In this document: in pieces, positions 54,652 through 63,592 of the stretch
Numbering within the stretch: position 1 is the stretch's first letter
Layout of the letters: each line of letters begins with the position of its first letter
Source of the DNA: Leptospira saintgironsiae
GTDB taxonomy: Bacteria; Spirochaetota; Leptospiria; Leptospirales; Leptospiraceae
Assembly (NCBI RefSeq): GCF_002811765.1
Contig: NZ_NPDR01000001.1
Coordinates: forward strand, 124,001 to 188,000
DNA length: 64,000 nt
Reading direction: 5' to 3'
Notes under the pieces: model-generated
The model's input: only the letters and a program-made list of their open reading frames with translations
Database searches by the model: none
What the model was told of the DNA's origin: nothing
Made by a program: the position numbers and the translations under genes

Positions 54652-55639
54652 AAACGAAAGACAAAAAGAAAGAACCTGTCTAGCGGGAGTCTCCGAATCC
54701 AAACCCTGTCCCGGAAATTGTAGGGATTTTTACAGGGAATCGAATTGGAATGATTCCGGTGAACAGGCTTGTTTTGCCTTCGAAAAATTAGAAAAGTTTT
54801 TAGAAGGAGTTAACTCCTTCTCAGTTGGTGCCACTGCTTTCCAACAAGCACCTGCAGATATTTTAGAGAACTTTTCCACAAGATCCGAAATAGGATTCGA
54901 TCTAGTCAGATACTTTCTTTCTATCTCTTCTCCAGACCAAGTAATGTCCACAATTCTGGAGATGGACGATTCTTTACTTTATAGAATCGTAAAAGAAGAC
55001 TTCAAAATATTCCAAAAACTTAAAAAAGAGAAGAAGGTCTTTGGAACAGAAAGTAACTTTCTGGATTCGAAAGCGGCGCAATTTTGGAACGGACTTCCTC
55101 CGGAAAGGATTTCCAAATTTATATTATTTTGCCTTAGAACCAAAAAAGATAGTATATTCGCAGCCAGATTTTTAGGACTCATGCCTATCGAAACTCTACT
55201 AATGCTTGGAGAATCCTTAGGATTAAATAAAGAAGAAGAGGCAGAACTCTACAGAGGATTAGAAGATTCTCTCTACGAATTCCCGATCCGATTCCCAGGG
55301 ATCTATCCTCATCTTCTCGAATTATTCGCCGAAGATCCTGAGATCAATATTATACTCTCTACAATGGAAGGACTTGTAGAAAGAAAAGAATCCCTATTAA
55401 GAGCAAGAGAAGAAGTTCTTAAAATTATAGAAGAAGCTCATAAAAAGAACTCCCACCAAGAAGTATTAAATTATCTGAATACTTTGGATAAGGACGCTGC
55501 ATTAGAAATTCTAGGAATGTTAGAAGAGCAGAATCATATAGGATTTTCAGAAAAAAGCCTATTATCTGCCTATATCAAAGGAGAAGAGTCCGATTTCATT
55601 ACCTTCGGTAGAAGGCCTCAAATTTTCAGAGTGAAATAG
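54626..55639 (+). CDS. Hypothetical cytosolic protein with Cys-rich start
   Basis: 337 residues from a GTG that overlaps the lipoprotein gene by 26 nt; a more downstream start cannot be excluded. The N-terminus has four Cys (TCLAG, PCPGNCRD, QACFAF) that could bind a metal; the rest is an alpha-helical protein with no signal peptide. Leu/Glu-rich blocks of ~25-30 residues near the C-terminus suggest helical repeats. I do not recognise a family. It is convergent with purF, 30 nt away. Confidence 0.5.
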   Translation: MIVVILFPENERQKERTCLAGVSESKPCPGNCRDFYRESNWNDSGEQACFAFEKLEKFLEGVNSFSVGATAFQQAPADILENFSTRSEIGFDLVRYFLSISSPDQVMSTILEMDDSLLYRIVKEDFKIFQKLKKEKKVFGTESNFLDSKAAQFWNGLPPERISKFILFCLRTKKDSIFAARFLGLMPIETLLMLGESLGLNKEEEAELYRGLEDSLYEFPIRFPGIYPHLLELFAEDPEINIILSTMEGLVERKESLLRAREEVLKIIEEAHKKNSHQEVLNYLNTLDKDAALEILGMLEEQNHIGFSEKSLLSAYIKGEESDFITFGRRPQIFRVK

Positions 55640-55669
55640 AGATCTAAAAGACCGATTACACGGTAATAT

Positions 55670-57136
55670 TTAGACCCTTTCTTCTACCTCGTATTCCTTG
55701 AATAAACTCTTTTGATTTCCCATATCGCTTTGGAATTCCACAGGATAATCTGAGGTAAAACAAGCGTTGCAGAAACCACCGCCCCTATGATCATTCACTG
55801 CCTTATGCATAGAATCCACTGAAAGATAAGCAATGGAATCCACTCTCAAATACTTACGAATTTCTTCGATCGTATGAGTAGCAGCGATCAATTCATTATG
55901 GGTTGGAATGTCTATCCCGTAATAACAAGGGGAAACTGTAGGAGGAGCTGAAACTCTTAAATGGATCTCAGTAGCGCCAGCGTTTCTGATCATCTTAATG
56001 ATTTTACGGCTGGTGGTTCCTCTCATGATGGAATCGTCTACGATCACAACACGTTTTCCATCCACTACGTTTTTCACTACATTGTATTTGATCTTAGCAC
56101 CAAAATCTCGGATCTTTTGGTCCGGTTCGATGAAAGTCCTACCAACATAGTGAGAACGGATCAATCCAGATTGGAAAGGAATTCCGGAAGCTTCTGAATA
56201 ACCTAAAGCTGCAATGTTTGCAGAGTCAGGAACTGGGATCACAACATCAGCTTCGACCGGAAGTTCCTGAGCGAGTTGGTTTCCAAGTGCCTTGCGAACT
56301 TTGTAAACAGACTCACCAAAAATATTGGAATCAGGTCTCGCGAAATAAATGTATTCGAAAATACAAAGAGCAGGTTTTGCAGGAGGGAAAGGATAGAAGG
56401 AACGGGTTCCTGTTCTATCCACAACGATCATTTCACCAGGTTCCACATCTCTTTCGTAAGTGGTGTCAGTGATATCGAATGCGCAGGTTTCGGATGCGAA
56501 TACGATGGATCCGTCATCTCTTCTTCCCATAACCAAAGGACGGAAACCGTTCGGGTCGCGAACAGCAATCAATTGGTTTTTAGTAAGGACTACAAGAGAA
56601 TATGCCCCTCTTACTTTTTTCAGAGCAGAAGAAAGTGCAGAAAGCAAATCTGTCTCTCCGGAGCGAGCCATTAGGTGGACGATCACTTCCGAATCGATTG
56701 TAGTTTGGAAGATGGAACCTTCTTTTTCCAATTGGGAACGAACTTCCCAGGAATTTACCAGGTTTCCGTTATGAGCCAGAGCGATTGGTCCTAAATGAGA
56801 CTCAACTCTGAGAGGTTGAGCGTTTCGTAAGAAGCTCGCACCTGTGGTAGAATAACGATTATGCCCGATGGCCGCGCTTCCGGTTAGTTCCCGGATCTTG
56901 CCTTCGGTAAAAATATTGGCTACGAGTCCCATCCCGGCGTAGCGGTAGAGATGTTCTCCGTCGGAGGAAACGATCCCGCTCGATTCTTGGCCTCTATGCT
57001 GCATGGAGTACAAGCCGAGGTAAGTGAAATTGGCCGCTTCGGGAGAATTAAAAATCCCAAAGATCGCACATTCTTCTTTTGGTTTGTCATCTCGGACTAG
57101 GGTCCGTAGACTGGACGTATTGGGAATCGAACTCAT
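55670..57136 (-). CDS. purF: Amidophosphoribosyltransferase
   Basis: 488 residues, full length. Catalyses PRPP + glutamine to 5-phosphoribosylamine, first committed step of purine synthesis. A 22-residue propeptide precedes Cys23 (EECAIFGI), the N-terminal nucleophile that must be uncovered. Glutaminase core HNRYSTTG and HNGNLVN; PRPP loop VVIVDDSIMRGTTSRK. The C-terminal Cys cluster (GGGFCNACFTSDYP) marks the Fe-S/oxygen-regulated group of PurF proteins. Divergent from rnd with a 40-nt spacer. Confidence 0.96.
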   Translation of the reverse strand: MSSIPNTSSLRTLVRDDKPKEECAIFGIFNSPEAANFTYLGLYSMQHRGQESSGIVSSDGEHLYRYAGMGLVANIFTEGKIRELTGSAAIGHNRYSTTGASFLRNAQPLRVESHLGPIALAHNGNLVNSWEVRSQLEKEGSIFQTTIDSEVIVHLMARSGETDLLSALSSALKKVRGAYSLVVLTKNQLIAVRDPNGFRPLVMGRRDDGSIVFASETCAFDITDTTYERDVEPGEMIVVDRTGTRSFYPFPPAKPALCIFEYIYFARPDSNIFGESVYKVRKALGNQLAQELPVEADVVIPVPDSANIAALGYSEASGIPFQSGLIRSHYVGRTFIEPDQKIRDFGAKIKYNVVKNVVDGKRVVIVDDSIMRGTTSRKIIKMIRNAGATEIHLRVSAPPTVSPCYYGIDIPTHNELIAATHTIEEIRKYLRVDSIAYLSVDSMHKAVNDHRGGGFCNACFTSDYPVEFQSDMGNQKSLFKEYEVEERV

Positions 57137-57176
57137 GGTCCCCCTTCCGACGCTAGTCTCCCAGGTCGCCTTTTAG

Positions 57177-58346
57177 ATGCAAATACAATCCGATTATATT
57201 GTCGTAGACAACGTCCGAAGCTTACAGTTGGCATTGATAACTCTCTCTCAATCCGATTGCCTCTCTATTGATACGGAATCTAGCGGCTATTACACCTACT
57301 ATTCCAAAGTTTGTCTCATCCAAATATCCTCTAAGGGTAAAAATTATATCTTTGACCCTATTCGTTTGGACGATCTCTCCGGGTTAGGACCTCTATTTGA
57401 GAATCCCAGCATTTTAAAAATATTTCATTCCGCTTCGGACGATATCAAAGCTCTGAAAAGAGACTTCGGTTTCAAGTTTATAAACATCGCAGACACGATG
57501 TTTAGCTCTCGTTTATTAGACTTAGAACAGAACTCTTTGTTGTATCTTGTGGAACATTACCACAAGGTCAAACTTTCGAAGAAGGAACAAAAATCCAACT
57601 GGGAAAAGCGCCCTCTAGAAAAAAGTCAGCTCCAATACGCGGCTCTGGATACAGTGTATCTAGAATCCATTTGGACTAAAATGGGCGAGGAACTCGGAAA
57701 ACGTAAATTGTTAGACGAAGCGGTTTCTGAGTTCGCAAAAATTGCAGAAGAAGAGCCAGAGCCTTTCGAAGGATTTTCTATTAATTTGGAAAAATTCCCG
57801 AATGTTCTAGAATTGGGTTCTGACGAAAGAAGGGCACTTCACGATACGATAGGCTTCCGAGACGAAAAAGCAAAGAAGTTAAACAAGGCTCCATTCCGAG
57901 TCTGGAATAACGACAAGGTTTTGGAATTAGTTAAGTCGCGAGGAGAGTTGAATAAACTCATAGACATCATAGGTAAAAAAGACGCCGAAAATTTATATCA
58001 GGTTTATAAAAATCCGAGTGGCCCTCCTATCCAAAAGAATGATCTATTCAAAAGATCTACTGAAGATTTGGCTGGGGAAGATGCAGACAGATTTAAAAGA
58101 TTAAGGCAGTGGAGAGAAACAGTTATGTCCATTCGCCGGATGGGTCATAACTTGATGCCGTCTAATAAGAATATCGCGGAGATTGCAAAAAGAAATCCTA
58201 AGTCTATCGAAGAGTTAAAAGAACTAGGTATCTTTTCTAACTGGAAGGTGGAAAATTATGGACCTTCTATTATAGCAGCAATGCAATCCAAACCTTACGA
58301 GACAACCTTGTCAGGTTTGATCCCGATCAAAAAGAAATTTGATTAG
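57177..58346 (+). CDS. rnd: Ribonuclease D
   Basis: 389 residues. The DEDD 3'-5' exonuclease core is present: LSIDTESSGY (motif 1), HSASDDIKAL (motif 2) and QYAALDTVYL (motif 3, DEDDy type), followed by an HRDC-like domain and a second helical region (RLRQWRETVMSIRRM). RNase D trims tRNA and small RNA 3' ends. The ATG lacks a clear ribosome site. It overlaps the Nudix gene by 8 nt. Confidence 0.92.
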   Translation: MQIQSDYIVVDNVRSLQLALITLSQSDCLSIDTESSGYYTYYSKVCLIQISSKGKNYIFDPIRLDDLSGLGPLFENPSILKIFHSASDDIKALKRDFGFKFINIADTMFSSRLLDLEQNSLLYLVEHYHKVKLSKKEQKSNWEKRPLEKSQLQYAALDTVYLESIWTKMGEELGKRKLLDEAVSEFAKIAEEEPEPFEGFSINLEKFPNVLELGSDERRALHDTIGFRDEKAKKLNKAPFRVWNNDKVLELVKSRGELNKLIDIIGKKDAENLYQVYKNPSGPPIQKNDLFKRSTEDLAGEDADRFKRLRQWRETVMSIRRMGHNLMPSNKNIAEIAKRNPKSIEELKELGIFSNWKVENYGPSIIAAMQSKPYETTLSGLIPIKKKFD

Positions 58347-58983
58347 ATTAGAATTAGATAAACTAAAAAAGAAACTTCCCCTTCTACCAGAAGGAGAACC
58401 AAATCTGCCGGAAGATGTTGCACATTCTTCTGTAGTCATGCCTGTGTTCCAAAAGGATGGACAGGACGGTTTCCTTCTTCAAAAAAGAAATCCAAACCTT
58501 GCATCTCATCCAGGACAGATTTCTTTTCCAGGTGGAGTAAAAGATCCAGAAGATAAGGACCTTTTAGTTACAGCTCTTAGAGAATGGGAAGAAGAGATGG
58601 GAGCTCCTGATAAAGAATTATCCGTAATCGGAAATTACAGAGGCCAACTCACTCATACCGGATTTCATATCACTCCATTCTTGGCTCAATATTCTGGAGA
58701 TTTTAAATTCGAATTCAATCCAGAAGAAGTAGAAAGAATTATCATACTGGAGCTAGACAGACTTTGGGAGGCTCCTTTTTACAGCATTAAAGGAAGAAGA
58801 AAACCTGACTCACCTTTATTAGAAGTATTTTACTTTGATATAGAGGAAGGACTTTTATGGGGAGCCACTGCAAGGATCATTGTGGACTTCTTAAGAGAAC
58901 ATGCAGGCTTTGATCGTTCTCCCATTTTAAGAACTCCTAACCTAAGTTCAGCGCCGTTCTTGGACGTGAAAAAGCCCGAATAG
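58339..58983 (+). CDS. CoA pyrophosphatase-type Nudix hydrolase
   Basis: 214 residues from a TTG start overlapping rnd. Contains the CoA-pyrophosphatase motif LLQKRNPNLASHPGQISFPGG, matching the LLTxR...GxxxFPGG UPF0035 signature, followed by the Nudix box (ALREWEEEMGAP). These enzymes cleave CoA, acyl-CoA or NADH. The RNase D-Nudix pair is compact and probably co-transcribed. Confidence 0.88.
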   Translation: MIRLELDKLKKKLPLLPEGEPNLPEDVAHSSVVMPVFQKDGQDGFLLQKRNPNLASHPGQISFPGGVKDPEDKDLLVTALREWEEEMGAPDKELSVIGNYRGQLTHTGFHITPFLAQYSGDFKFEFNPEEVERIIILELDRLWEAPFYSIKGRRKPDSPLLEVFYFDIEEGLLWGATARIIVDFLREHAGFDRSPILRTPNLSSAPFLDVKKPE

Positions 58984-59223
58984 TTTCAGCTTAAAACGAA
59001 AGATCTAGGGTTTTTCATTTTTCTTTCTTTCTATTTTTTTGTCTCATCTCCCAATTTTTCTTCTAACCCTTACGTCTCTAAAAAATGTAGTCCTACGAGG
59101 TTTTCCACTTTAGGGATTCCGAAAGTGGACCGAAATTATATACGACATAATTTAAAACCCTTTTCCGGGAGTTTTAAAGTGCGTATTCGAACTTCGAAAG
59201 GCATTTTACATAGGAGCATTCCA

Positions 59224-59400
59224 ATGAGCAAAATTAAGGATCTATTTAATTCAGACATCCGCACTAGTTATCTTAAAGAAAGCTGGAAAGAAGAGGACTG
59301 GTATGAGTCTCTCGCCAACAGACCTGGCATTGAACAAAAAATCCCTTACTTTAAGAAAGGTGAAACTTCTTCACTAAAGGTGGCGGTTCTTAGCAGATGA
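59224..59400 (+). CDS. Small hypothetical protein
   Basis: 58 residues from the ATG at 59224 with a perfect AGGAG site 7 nt upstream. An in-frame GTG at 59125 would add 33 residues but has no such site. It is charged, with a KEEDWYESLANRP segment, and soluble. Its stop overlaps the next ATG by 4 nt (ATGA). Unknown function, probably coupled to the membrane protein that follows. The 240 nt before it contain no supported gene. Confidence 0.55.
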   Translation: MSKIKDLFNSDIRTSYLKESWKEEDWYESLANRPGIEQKIPYFKKGETSSLKVAVLSR

Positions 59401-59789
59401 CTCCGGAAGAAAAGGAAGCCCTCTTTCGTAGTCTAGAAGAAATCAGGATCGCCATCCAAGCAAGTCAGCCTGGTGGAGAATACAAAGCAATCCTGTATAG
59501 TATTCCGATTGTAGGGATCATCTTCGGATGGTTATTATTATTCTTCCTATTCTTTTGGTGGTATCGTCAGAGAATGGCGATCATCAAAGCAGGCCTTTAT
59601 CAAAAAGAAAAATTTGATCTTCGTCTTTATTCCTTCTTTTTAGGACTTATTCTTACCTTTGTTGGTATTGCTCTTTCAGTTACTTTCATTTTAGTATTAG
59701 GAAAATCTTTAGCTATGCTTGGCGGCTTGATCCCTCTCGGGACTGGTCTTGGTCTTCTCTGTTATTATAAATGGTCTCCTAGGAAGTGA
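59397..59789 (+). CDS. DUF6249-like membrane protein
   Basis: 130 residues. An N-terminal charged helix (MTPEEKEALFRSLEEIR) and three membrane segments: IPIVGIIFGWLLLFFLFFWW, FLGLILTFVGIALSVTFIL and LAMLGGLIPLGTGLGLLCYY. The RQRMAIIKAGLYQKE turn between helices 1 and 2 is typical of DUF6249-type small proteins that often sit beside ECF sigma genes. It lies 53 nt before the sigma gene. Confidence 0.65.
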   Translation: MTPEEKEALFRSLEEIRIAIQASQPGGEYKAILYSIPIVGIIFGWLLLFFLFFWWYRQRMAIIKAGLYQKEKFDLRLYSFFLGLILTFVGIALSVTFILVLGKSLAMLGGLIPLGTGLGLLCYYKWSPRK

Positions 59790-59842
59790 ATCGGTTCTTC
59801 TGAAATCCGATCCTTCCATAAAATAGGTTTATAATTACTCCC

Positions 59843-60430
59843 ATGAAACCGGAAGAACCCATCCTATGCGATCCGGAGGATTGGGCCAATATCCAAAAAG
59901 TTCTAACCGGAGATTTCGAATCATTCGAACAACTCGTATTAAAATACGAAGCGATGGTTTATTCTCAGGCAAAAAAAGCATTTCGTAATGAAGCAGAAGC
60001 TGAGGACTTTACTCAGGATGTTTTCCTAAAAGCATTCGAAGGATTATCCACATTCAGAGGAAAATCCAAATTTTCAACGTGGGTCTTCTCTATTGCAAGA
60101 AATGAGATCATACGCAGATACCGAAAAGAGCACCCTGAGATAGACGCTCCTATTGATACGTTGTCGAGCGAGAAGTTGGGAGATAATTTCTCCTCTCAAG
60201 AATCCGAAGTATTAGAAAAAGAAACCACTGAAAAGATAAGATCTTTAGTGGATAAGTTACCCGAGCTATATCGGAAACCTATATCGTTACACTACTTCGA
60301 AAATATGTCCTATAAAGATATCTCCGAAAATTTAAACTTGAAAATGAATACTTTAAAGAGTTATATTTTTCGAGGGAAAGAAATCTTACGCGATTGGCTG
60401 AAAAAAGACGATGAGCACGGAAAAAGATAA
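59843..60430 (+). CDS. ECF-type RNA polymerase sigma factor (RpoE-like)
   Basis: 195 residues. Region 2 has AEAEDFTQDVFLKAFEGLSTFRGKSKFSTWVFSIARNEIIRRYR; region 4 has LPELYRKPISLHYFENMSYKDISENLNLKMNTLKSYIFRGKE. Both are intact. No ribosome site is clear. Its 3' end overlaps the next gene by 20 nt, and the downstream small membrane proteins are likely regulators. Confidence 0.9.
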   Translation: MKPEEPILCDPEDWANIQKVLTGDFESFEQLVLKYEAMVYSQAKKAFRNEAEAEDFTQDVFLKAFEGLSTFRGKSKFSTWVFSIARNEIIRRYRKEHPEIDAPIDTLSSEKLGDNFSSQESEVLEKETTEKIRSLVDKLPELYRKPISLHYFENMSYKDISENLNLKMNTLKSYIFRGKEILRDWLKKDDEHGKR

Positions 60431-60779
60431 ACTTCCTGACGAATTGCAGGAGCAATTGGATTTTTTTGTAAAACCTCCGGAAGGTGGTGTGAACGATGAT
60501 GTACCTCCAATGCTTAAGAAAAAAGTAATGCTTCATTTGGTACACCTGAAGCATATCCGGCTTATTCTAATTACAATTCTGATCTTGGCTTTTTCTCCAC
60601 TCACAGTTCTTCTGTTTGTGGATTGGAATTTTCTCTTCCAAACAGGGATTTTACATGCGATTTTAGCGACTAGCGGCTTTTTGTTCCTGCTTTTTACGGT
60701 TCTAATAGGGATTTATCTTGTGCAAAATAAGAGTCCTTATACCAAGGAATGGAAAAACAAGTTAGGATTCGACGAATGA
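60411..60779 (+). CDS. Small two-helix membrane protein, possible anti-sigma factor
   Basis: 122 residues overlapping the sigma gene by 20 nt. A charged cytosolic N-terminus (EKDKLPDELQEQLDFFVKPPEG) is followed by two membrane helices (HIRLILITILILAFSPLTVLLFV, GFLFLLFTVLIGIYLV). The layout, cytosolic domain plus membrane helices right after an ECF sigma gene, fits an anti-sigma factor, but no zinc-binding ZAS motif (HxxxCxxC) is seen. Confidence 0.65.
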   Translation: MSTEKDKLPDELQEQLDFFVKPPEGGVNDDVPPMLKKKVMLHLVHLKHIRLILITILILAFSPLTVLLFVDWNFLFQTGILHAILATSGFLFLLFTVLIGIYLVQNKSPYTKEWKNKLGFDE

Positions 60780-61189
60780 AATATTTCAGTTTTGGGATCG
60801 CTTTATCTTTATTACTTACCTTCGGAAACCAAATCTCCGCGCAAGAAAAACAGACTGAGACCAAATTAACTGCAAAAGAATTCTTAGAAATGAAGTTAGA
60901 CTCTGTCTTCCCGCTCATCCAAAACATGAGTAAACAGGAAGCTGATGTTCTAATCACCCAAATCAGGGAAGAAGCCAGAAAATCCTGGGCCCAATCTGAT
61001 AATTATTTTTTCTTAGTAGAACACCTAACCACAATCAAAGCGATCGAAGAAGAACAGAGCAGATTAAAAGGCCTACTTTGGGTTTATATTTTGGGTCTGG
61101 CTCTATTTTCTGGATTCGTCCTTTATGTCCTATTCCGTCAGAGAAAGCTGATCAACGAGTTAAACGAAATTATTAAGGATCGGGACTGA
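60776..61189 (+). CDS. Signal-peptide protein with C-terminal membrane helix
   Basis: 137 residues from the ATG at 60776, which overlaps the upstream stop (ATGA). Signal peptide ending near ISAQE, a helical periplasmic domain (~30-100), and a membrane helix near the C-terminus (GLLWVYILGLALFSGFVLYVLF), so both ends may be cytosolic. It is the third gene of the ECF operon. A regulatory or scaffold role is inferred from position. Confidence 0.6.
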   Translation: MKYFSFGIALSLLLTFGNQISAQEKQTETKLTAKEFLEMKLDSVFPLIQNMSKQEADVLITQIREEARKSWAQSDNYFFLVEHLTTIKAIEEEQSRLKGLLWVYILGLALFSGFVLYVLFRQRKLINELNEIIKDRD

Positions 61190-61284
61190 ACTAAACAGCC
61201 GTCTAAGGTATGACATAAGGGAACATTCCTTTTTGTTTACTGGTTGTCATAAGAATAAGCCCAGAATATTCTTTTTCCGGCGAT

Positions 61285-61328
61285 TGTAATGTTTGTGTAA
61301 ACCTTTTGTAACGGTTTTCTGACAATCT
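61285..61328 (+). promoter_or_regulatory. 11-bp-period TGTAA array resembling a PhoB box
   Basis: TGTAA occurs at 61285, 61296 and 61307 exactly 11 nt apart, each followed by a T-rich 6-mer, and a degenerate TCTGA follows at 61318. PhoB-type boxes are direct repeats with this period. The array lies just upstream of the response regulator gene. A TTGTCATAAG word at about 61244 resembles a further classical half-site. Confidence 0.55.
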
Positions 61329-61334
61329 GAAGGG

Positions 61335-62129
61335 ATGGAACCTATCCAAATCCAAGGATCCTCCTCCCCGACGACTAATGACAAAAATCCTCCGAGGCGT
61401 AGGAGAAAGAGCTTCAGCGAATTTATGAAAAATGCTTCCGGCACCCCTGGCCAAAAAATTCTCGTAGTAGATGACGAAGAGGATATCGCAGAACTGATCA
61501 AATTTCATTTAGAAGAGAACGGATACCAAGTGGACACCTGCCAAAACGGTTTAGAGGTGCTTCCTAGGATCGAAAAAAATCTGCCCGACTTAGTAGTATT
61601 AGATCTAATGCTTCCAGGTATTGGTGGAATGGATCTTTGCAAAAGGATCAAAGAAAAATATTCTCTTCCAATCATCATGGTTACCGCTAAATCCGGAGAG
61701 ACCGACGCGGTCTTAGGACTGGAACTTGGTGCGGACGATTATGTTAGAAAACCTTTCTCCACAAGAGAACTCATCGCAAGAGTTCGTTCTGTATTGAGAA
61801 GATCGGGAGAAGGAGAAGATGAGCAAGACCAAGAAGGAAACATCACGGTCGGCAAAATTTTCCTGAATCCGAAAGCACATAAAGTATTTATCAATAATGA
61901 AGAAATAGATCTTACATTGATCGAGTATAAAATTCTCTATCTGTTTATGACCAATACAGGCGTTGCGTTTACCAGAGACAAACTTTTAGATAAGGTTTGG
62001 GGTAAGGATATTTACGTGACGGATCGAGCTGTAGATGTTAATATTAAAAGACTCCGAGATAAACTAGGAGAAGAGAAGGAGAGGTTGGAAACCATCCGCG
62101 GGATTGGTTACAGATTCAATGAGGCGTAG
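61335..62129 (+). CDS. OmpR/PhoB-family response regulator
   Basis: 264 residues from the ATG at 61335, or 234 from an ATG at 61425. The first ~30 residues are low complexity with a PRRRRK run. The receiver domain has acceptor Asp90 (VVLDLMLPG) and Lys in VRKPF; the winged-helix output domain has IDLTLIEYKILYLFM, TRDKLLDKVWGKDIYVTDRAVDVNIKRLRDKLG and TIRGIGYRF. AAGGG immediately abuts the first ATG, so the downstream start is tempting; it would move the TGTAA array to a normal promoter distance. Pairs with the following kinase. Confidence 0.92.
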   Translation: MEPIQIQGSSSPTTNDKNPPRRRRKSFSEFMKNASGTPGQKILVVDDEEDIAELIKFHLEENGYQVDTCQNGLEVLPRIEKNLPDLVVLDLMLPGIGGMDLCKRIKEKYSLPIIMVTAKSGETDAVLGLELGADDYVRKPFSTRELIARVRSVLRRSGEGEDEQDQEGNITVGKIFLNPKAHKVFINNEEIDLTLIEYKILYLFMTNTGVAFTRDKLLDKVWGKDIYVTDRAVDVNIKRLRDKLGEEKERLETIRGIGYRFNEA

Positions 62130-63510
62130 CTTATTTTCTAAACTACTCTTAAGTAACTGGCTTCTACTCGTTTTCCTTATGGCTGTCGCGGGGATAGTCC
62201 TCTTTTTAGAGGACTTGATCAACCCTGACCTGAAAATACTTTTATTCTCCGCTTATATCTTATTGGCAATGTTTGGGACTTTTTATATGTCCTTCTCCAT
62301 TGCCAGAAGTGTAACTCAAACACTCAACCAGATCGAAATGAAAACAGGAGAGATCAACGCAGGAGATTTCGGCTCCGAGTTAAGTCTTCCTGAAATCCAA
62401 GAGTTAGCTGATCTTGCAGTTTCAATCAATCTGATGTCAGGACGTTTGAAACACCAATTCGTAGATCTTACCATCGAAAAGGAAAAGTTCGACTCAGTAT
62501 TACAAAACTTGAAAGAAGGTGTATTCTCAGTAGACCTGGAGGGTTCCATTGTTTTTCAAAACAGAAGTATTCCTGGTTCCTTAATAGAACCTAATTCAGG
62601 CTCCAGAAAGGTAGAAGACGCAGTCAAAGATCCAAGGTTACTGGACTTTATTAAAAGGAATCTTTCCGGGAAAAGTGAACCTAAAATAGAATTGGATCTA
62701 AGCCAAAATTTTTACGCAATCAAAATGTATCCACTCAGAACGAACGGAAATCTTTTGATGTTCATTGGCGTAATCCGAAACATCACTGAAGAAAAACAAT
62801 CTTATCTAATAAGAGAACAGTTTGTTCAAAACGCTTCTCATGAATTAAAAACTCCTATCACTTCCATCAAAGGTTATACGGAAACATTACTCGGCCGTTT
62901 AAAACTTTTAGAAGAAAGTCATGAAAAAAGATTTTTAGACGCGATCTCTCGAAATACAGACAGAATGGTTCGTATCGTAGAGGATATGCTTACGATCACT
63001 AGAATTGAAAACCAATCTGCAATCGCTCAACCTGAAGAATTTACATTAAAGTCTTTGGTAGAAAATCTTTCTTTCACTGTGGATGGAGTTATCTCTCCGA
63101 AAGGACAAAAACTCGTAGTGGACATGCCTGCCCCACTAACCATTTCTGCTGACTGGGTTCTCTTGGAGCATATGCTATTAAATTTGATTTCTAATGCTTC
63201 TTCTTACTCTCCAGATGATAAAACAATCACGTTGAAGATAGCAAAGGTGGAACCTGACTCAGTGAATTTTCAGGTAATGGACCAAGGGATCGGGATCAAG
63301 GACGAGGATAAGGAAAGGATTTTCGAAAGATTCTTCCGAGTAGACAAGAACAGATCCCGAAAAGAAGGCGGAACAGGACTCGGACTTTCTATCGTGAAAC
63401 ATATTGTTAGATTACATCACGGTTCTGTCAAAGTTTTCGATAATCCAGAAGGTGGGACTATCTTCTCCGTAACCCTTCCGTTAGTGTATTCTGAGATCTC
63501 AGAAGTTTGA
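62119..63510 (+). CDS. PhoR-like sensor histidine kinase
   Basis: 463 residues from the ATG at 62119, overlapping the regulator by 11 nt. Two membrane helices (~10-32, ~38-60) with a short periplasmic loop, then a HAMP-like segment (SVTQTLNQIEMKTGEINAGDF), a PAS domain (~117-225), HisKA with His241 (NASHELKTPITSIKG) and a HATPase domain (DQGIGIKDEDKERIFERFFRVD, GTGLGLSIVKH). The layout with very little periplasmic sensor is that of PhoR. Co-expressed with the upstream regulator. Confidence 0.92.
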   Translation: MRRSLFSKLLLSNWLLLVFLMAVAGIVLFLEDLINPDLKILLFSAYILLAMFGTFYMSFSIARSVTQTLNQIEMKTGEINAGDFGSELSLPEIQELADLAVSINLMSGRLKHQFVDLTIEKEKFDSVLQNLKEGVFSVDLEGSIVFQNRSIPGSLIEPNSGSRKVEDAVKDPRLLDFIKRNLSGKSEPKIELDLSQNFYAIKMYPLRTNGNLLMFIGVIRNITEEKQSYLIREQFVQNASHELKTPITSIKGYTETLLGRLKLLEESHEKRFLDAISRNTDRMVRIVEDMLTITRIENQSAIAQPEEFTLKSLVENLSFTVDGVISPKGQKLVVDMPAPLTISADWVLLEHMLLNLISNASSYSPDDKTITLKIAKVEPDSVNFQVMDQGIGIKDEDKERIFERFFRVDKNRSRKEGGTGLGLSIVKHIVRLHHGSVKVFDNPEGGTIFSVTLPLVYSEISEV

Positions 63511-63514
63511 AATC

Positions 63515-63528
63515 CGAGCATTTGCTCG
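63515..63528 (+). terminator. Hairpin after the kinase gene
   Basis: CGAGC-ATTT-GCTCG immediately beyond the stop codon. There is no good T-run, so termination is uncertain. Confidence 0.35.
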
Positions 63529-63561
63529 TAATACGCTTTTCCTAAAACAGCCCTCAACCGA

Positions 63562-63578
63562 ATATAGAGATTCTATAT
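63562..63578. promoter_or_regulatory. Inverted repeat upstream of argJ
   Basis: ATATAGA-GAT-TCTATAT, a perfect 7-3-7 inverted repeat ending 14 nt before the argJ start. It could be an operator, but its A/T richness makes chance plausible. It does not match the usual ArgR box. Confidence 0.3.
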
Positions 63579-63592
63579 ATAAAGGTTAGAAC

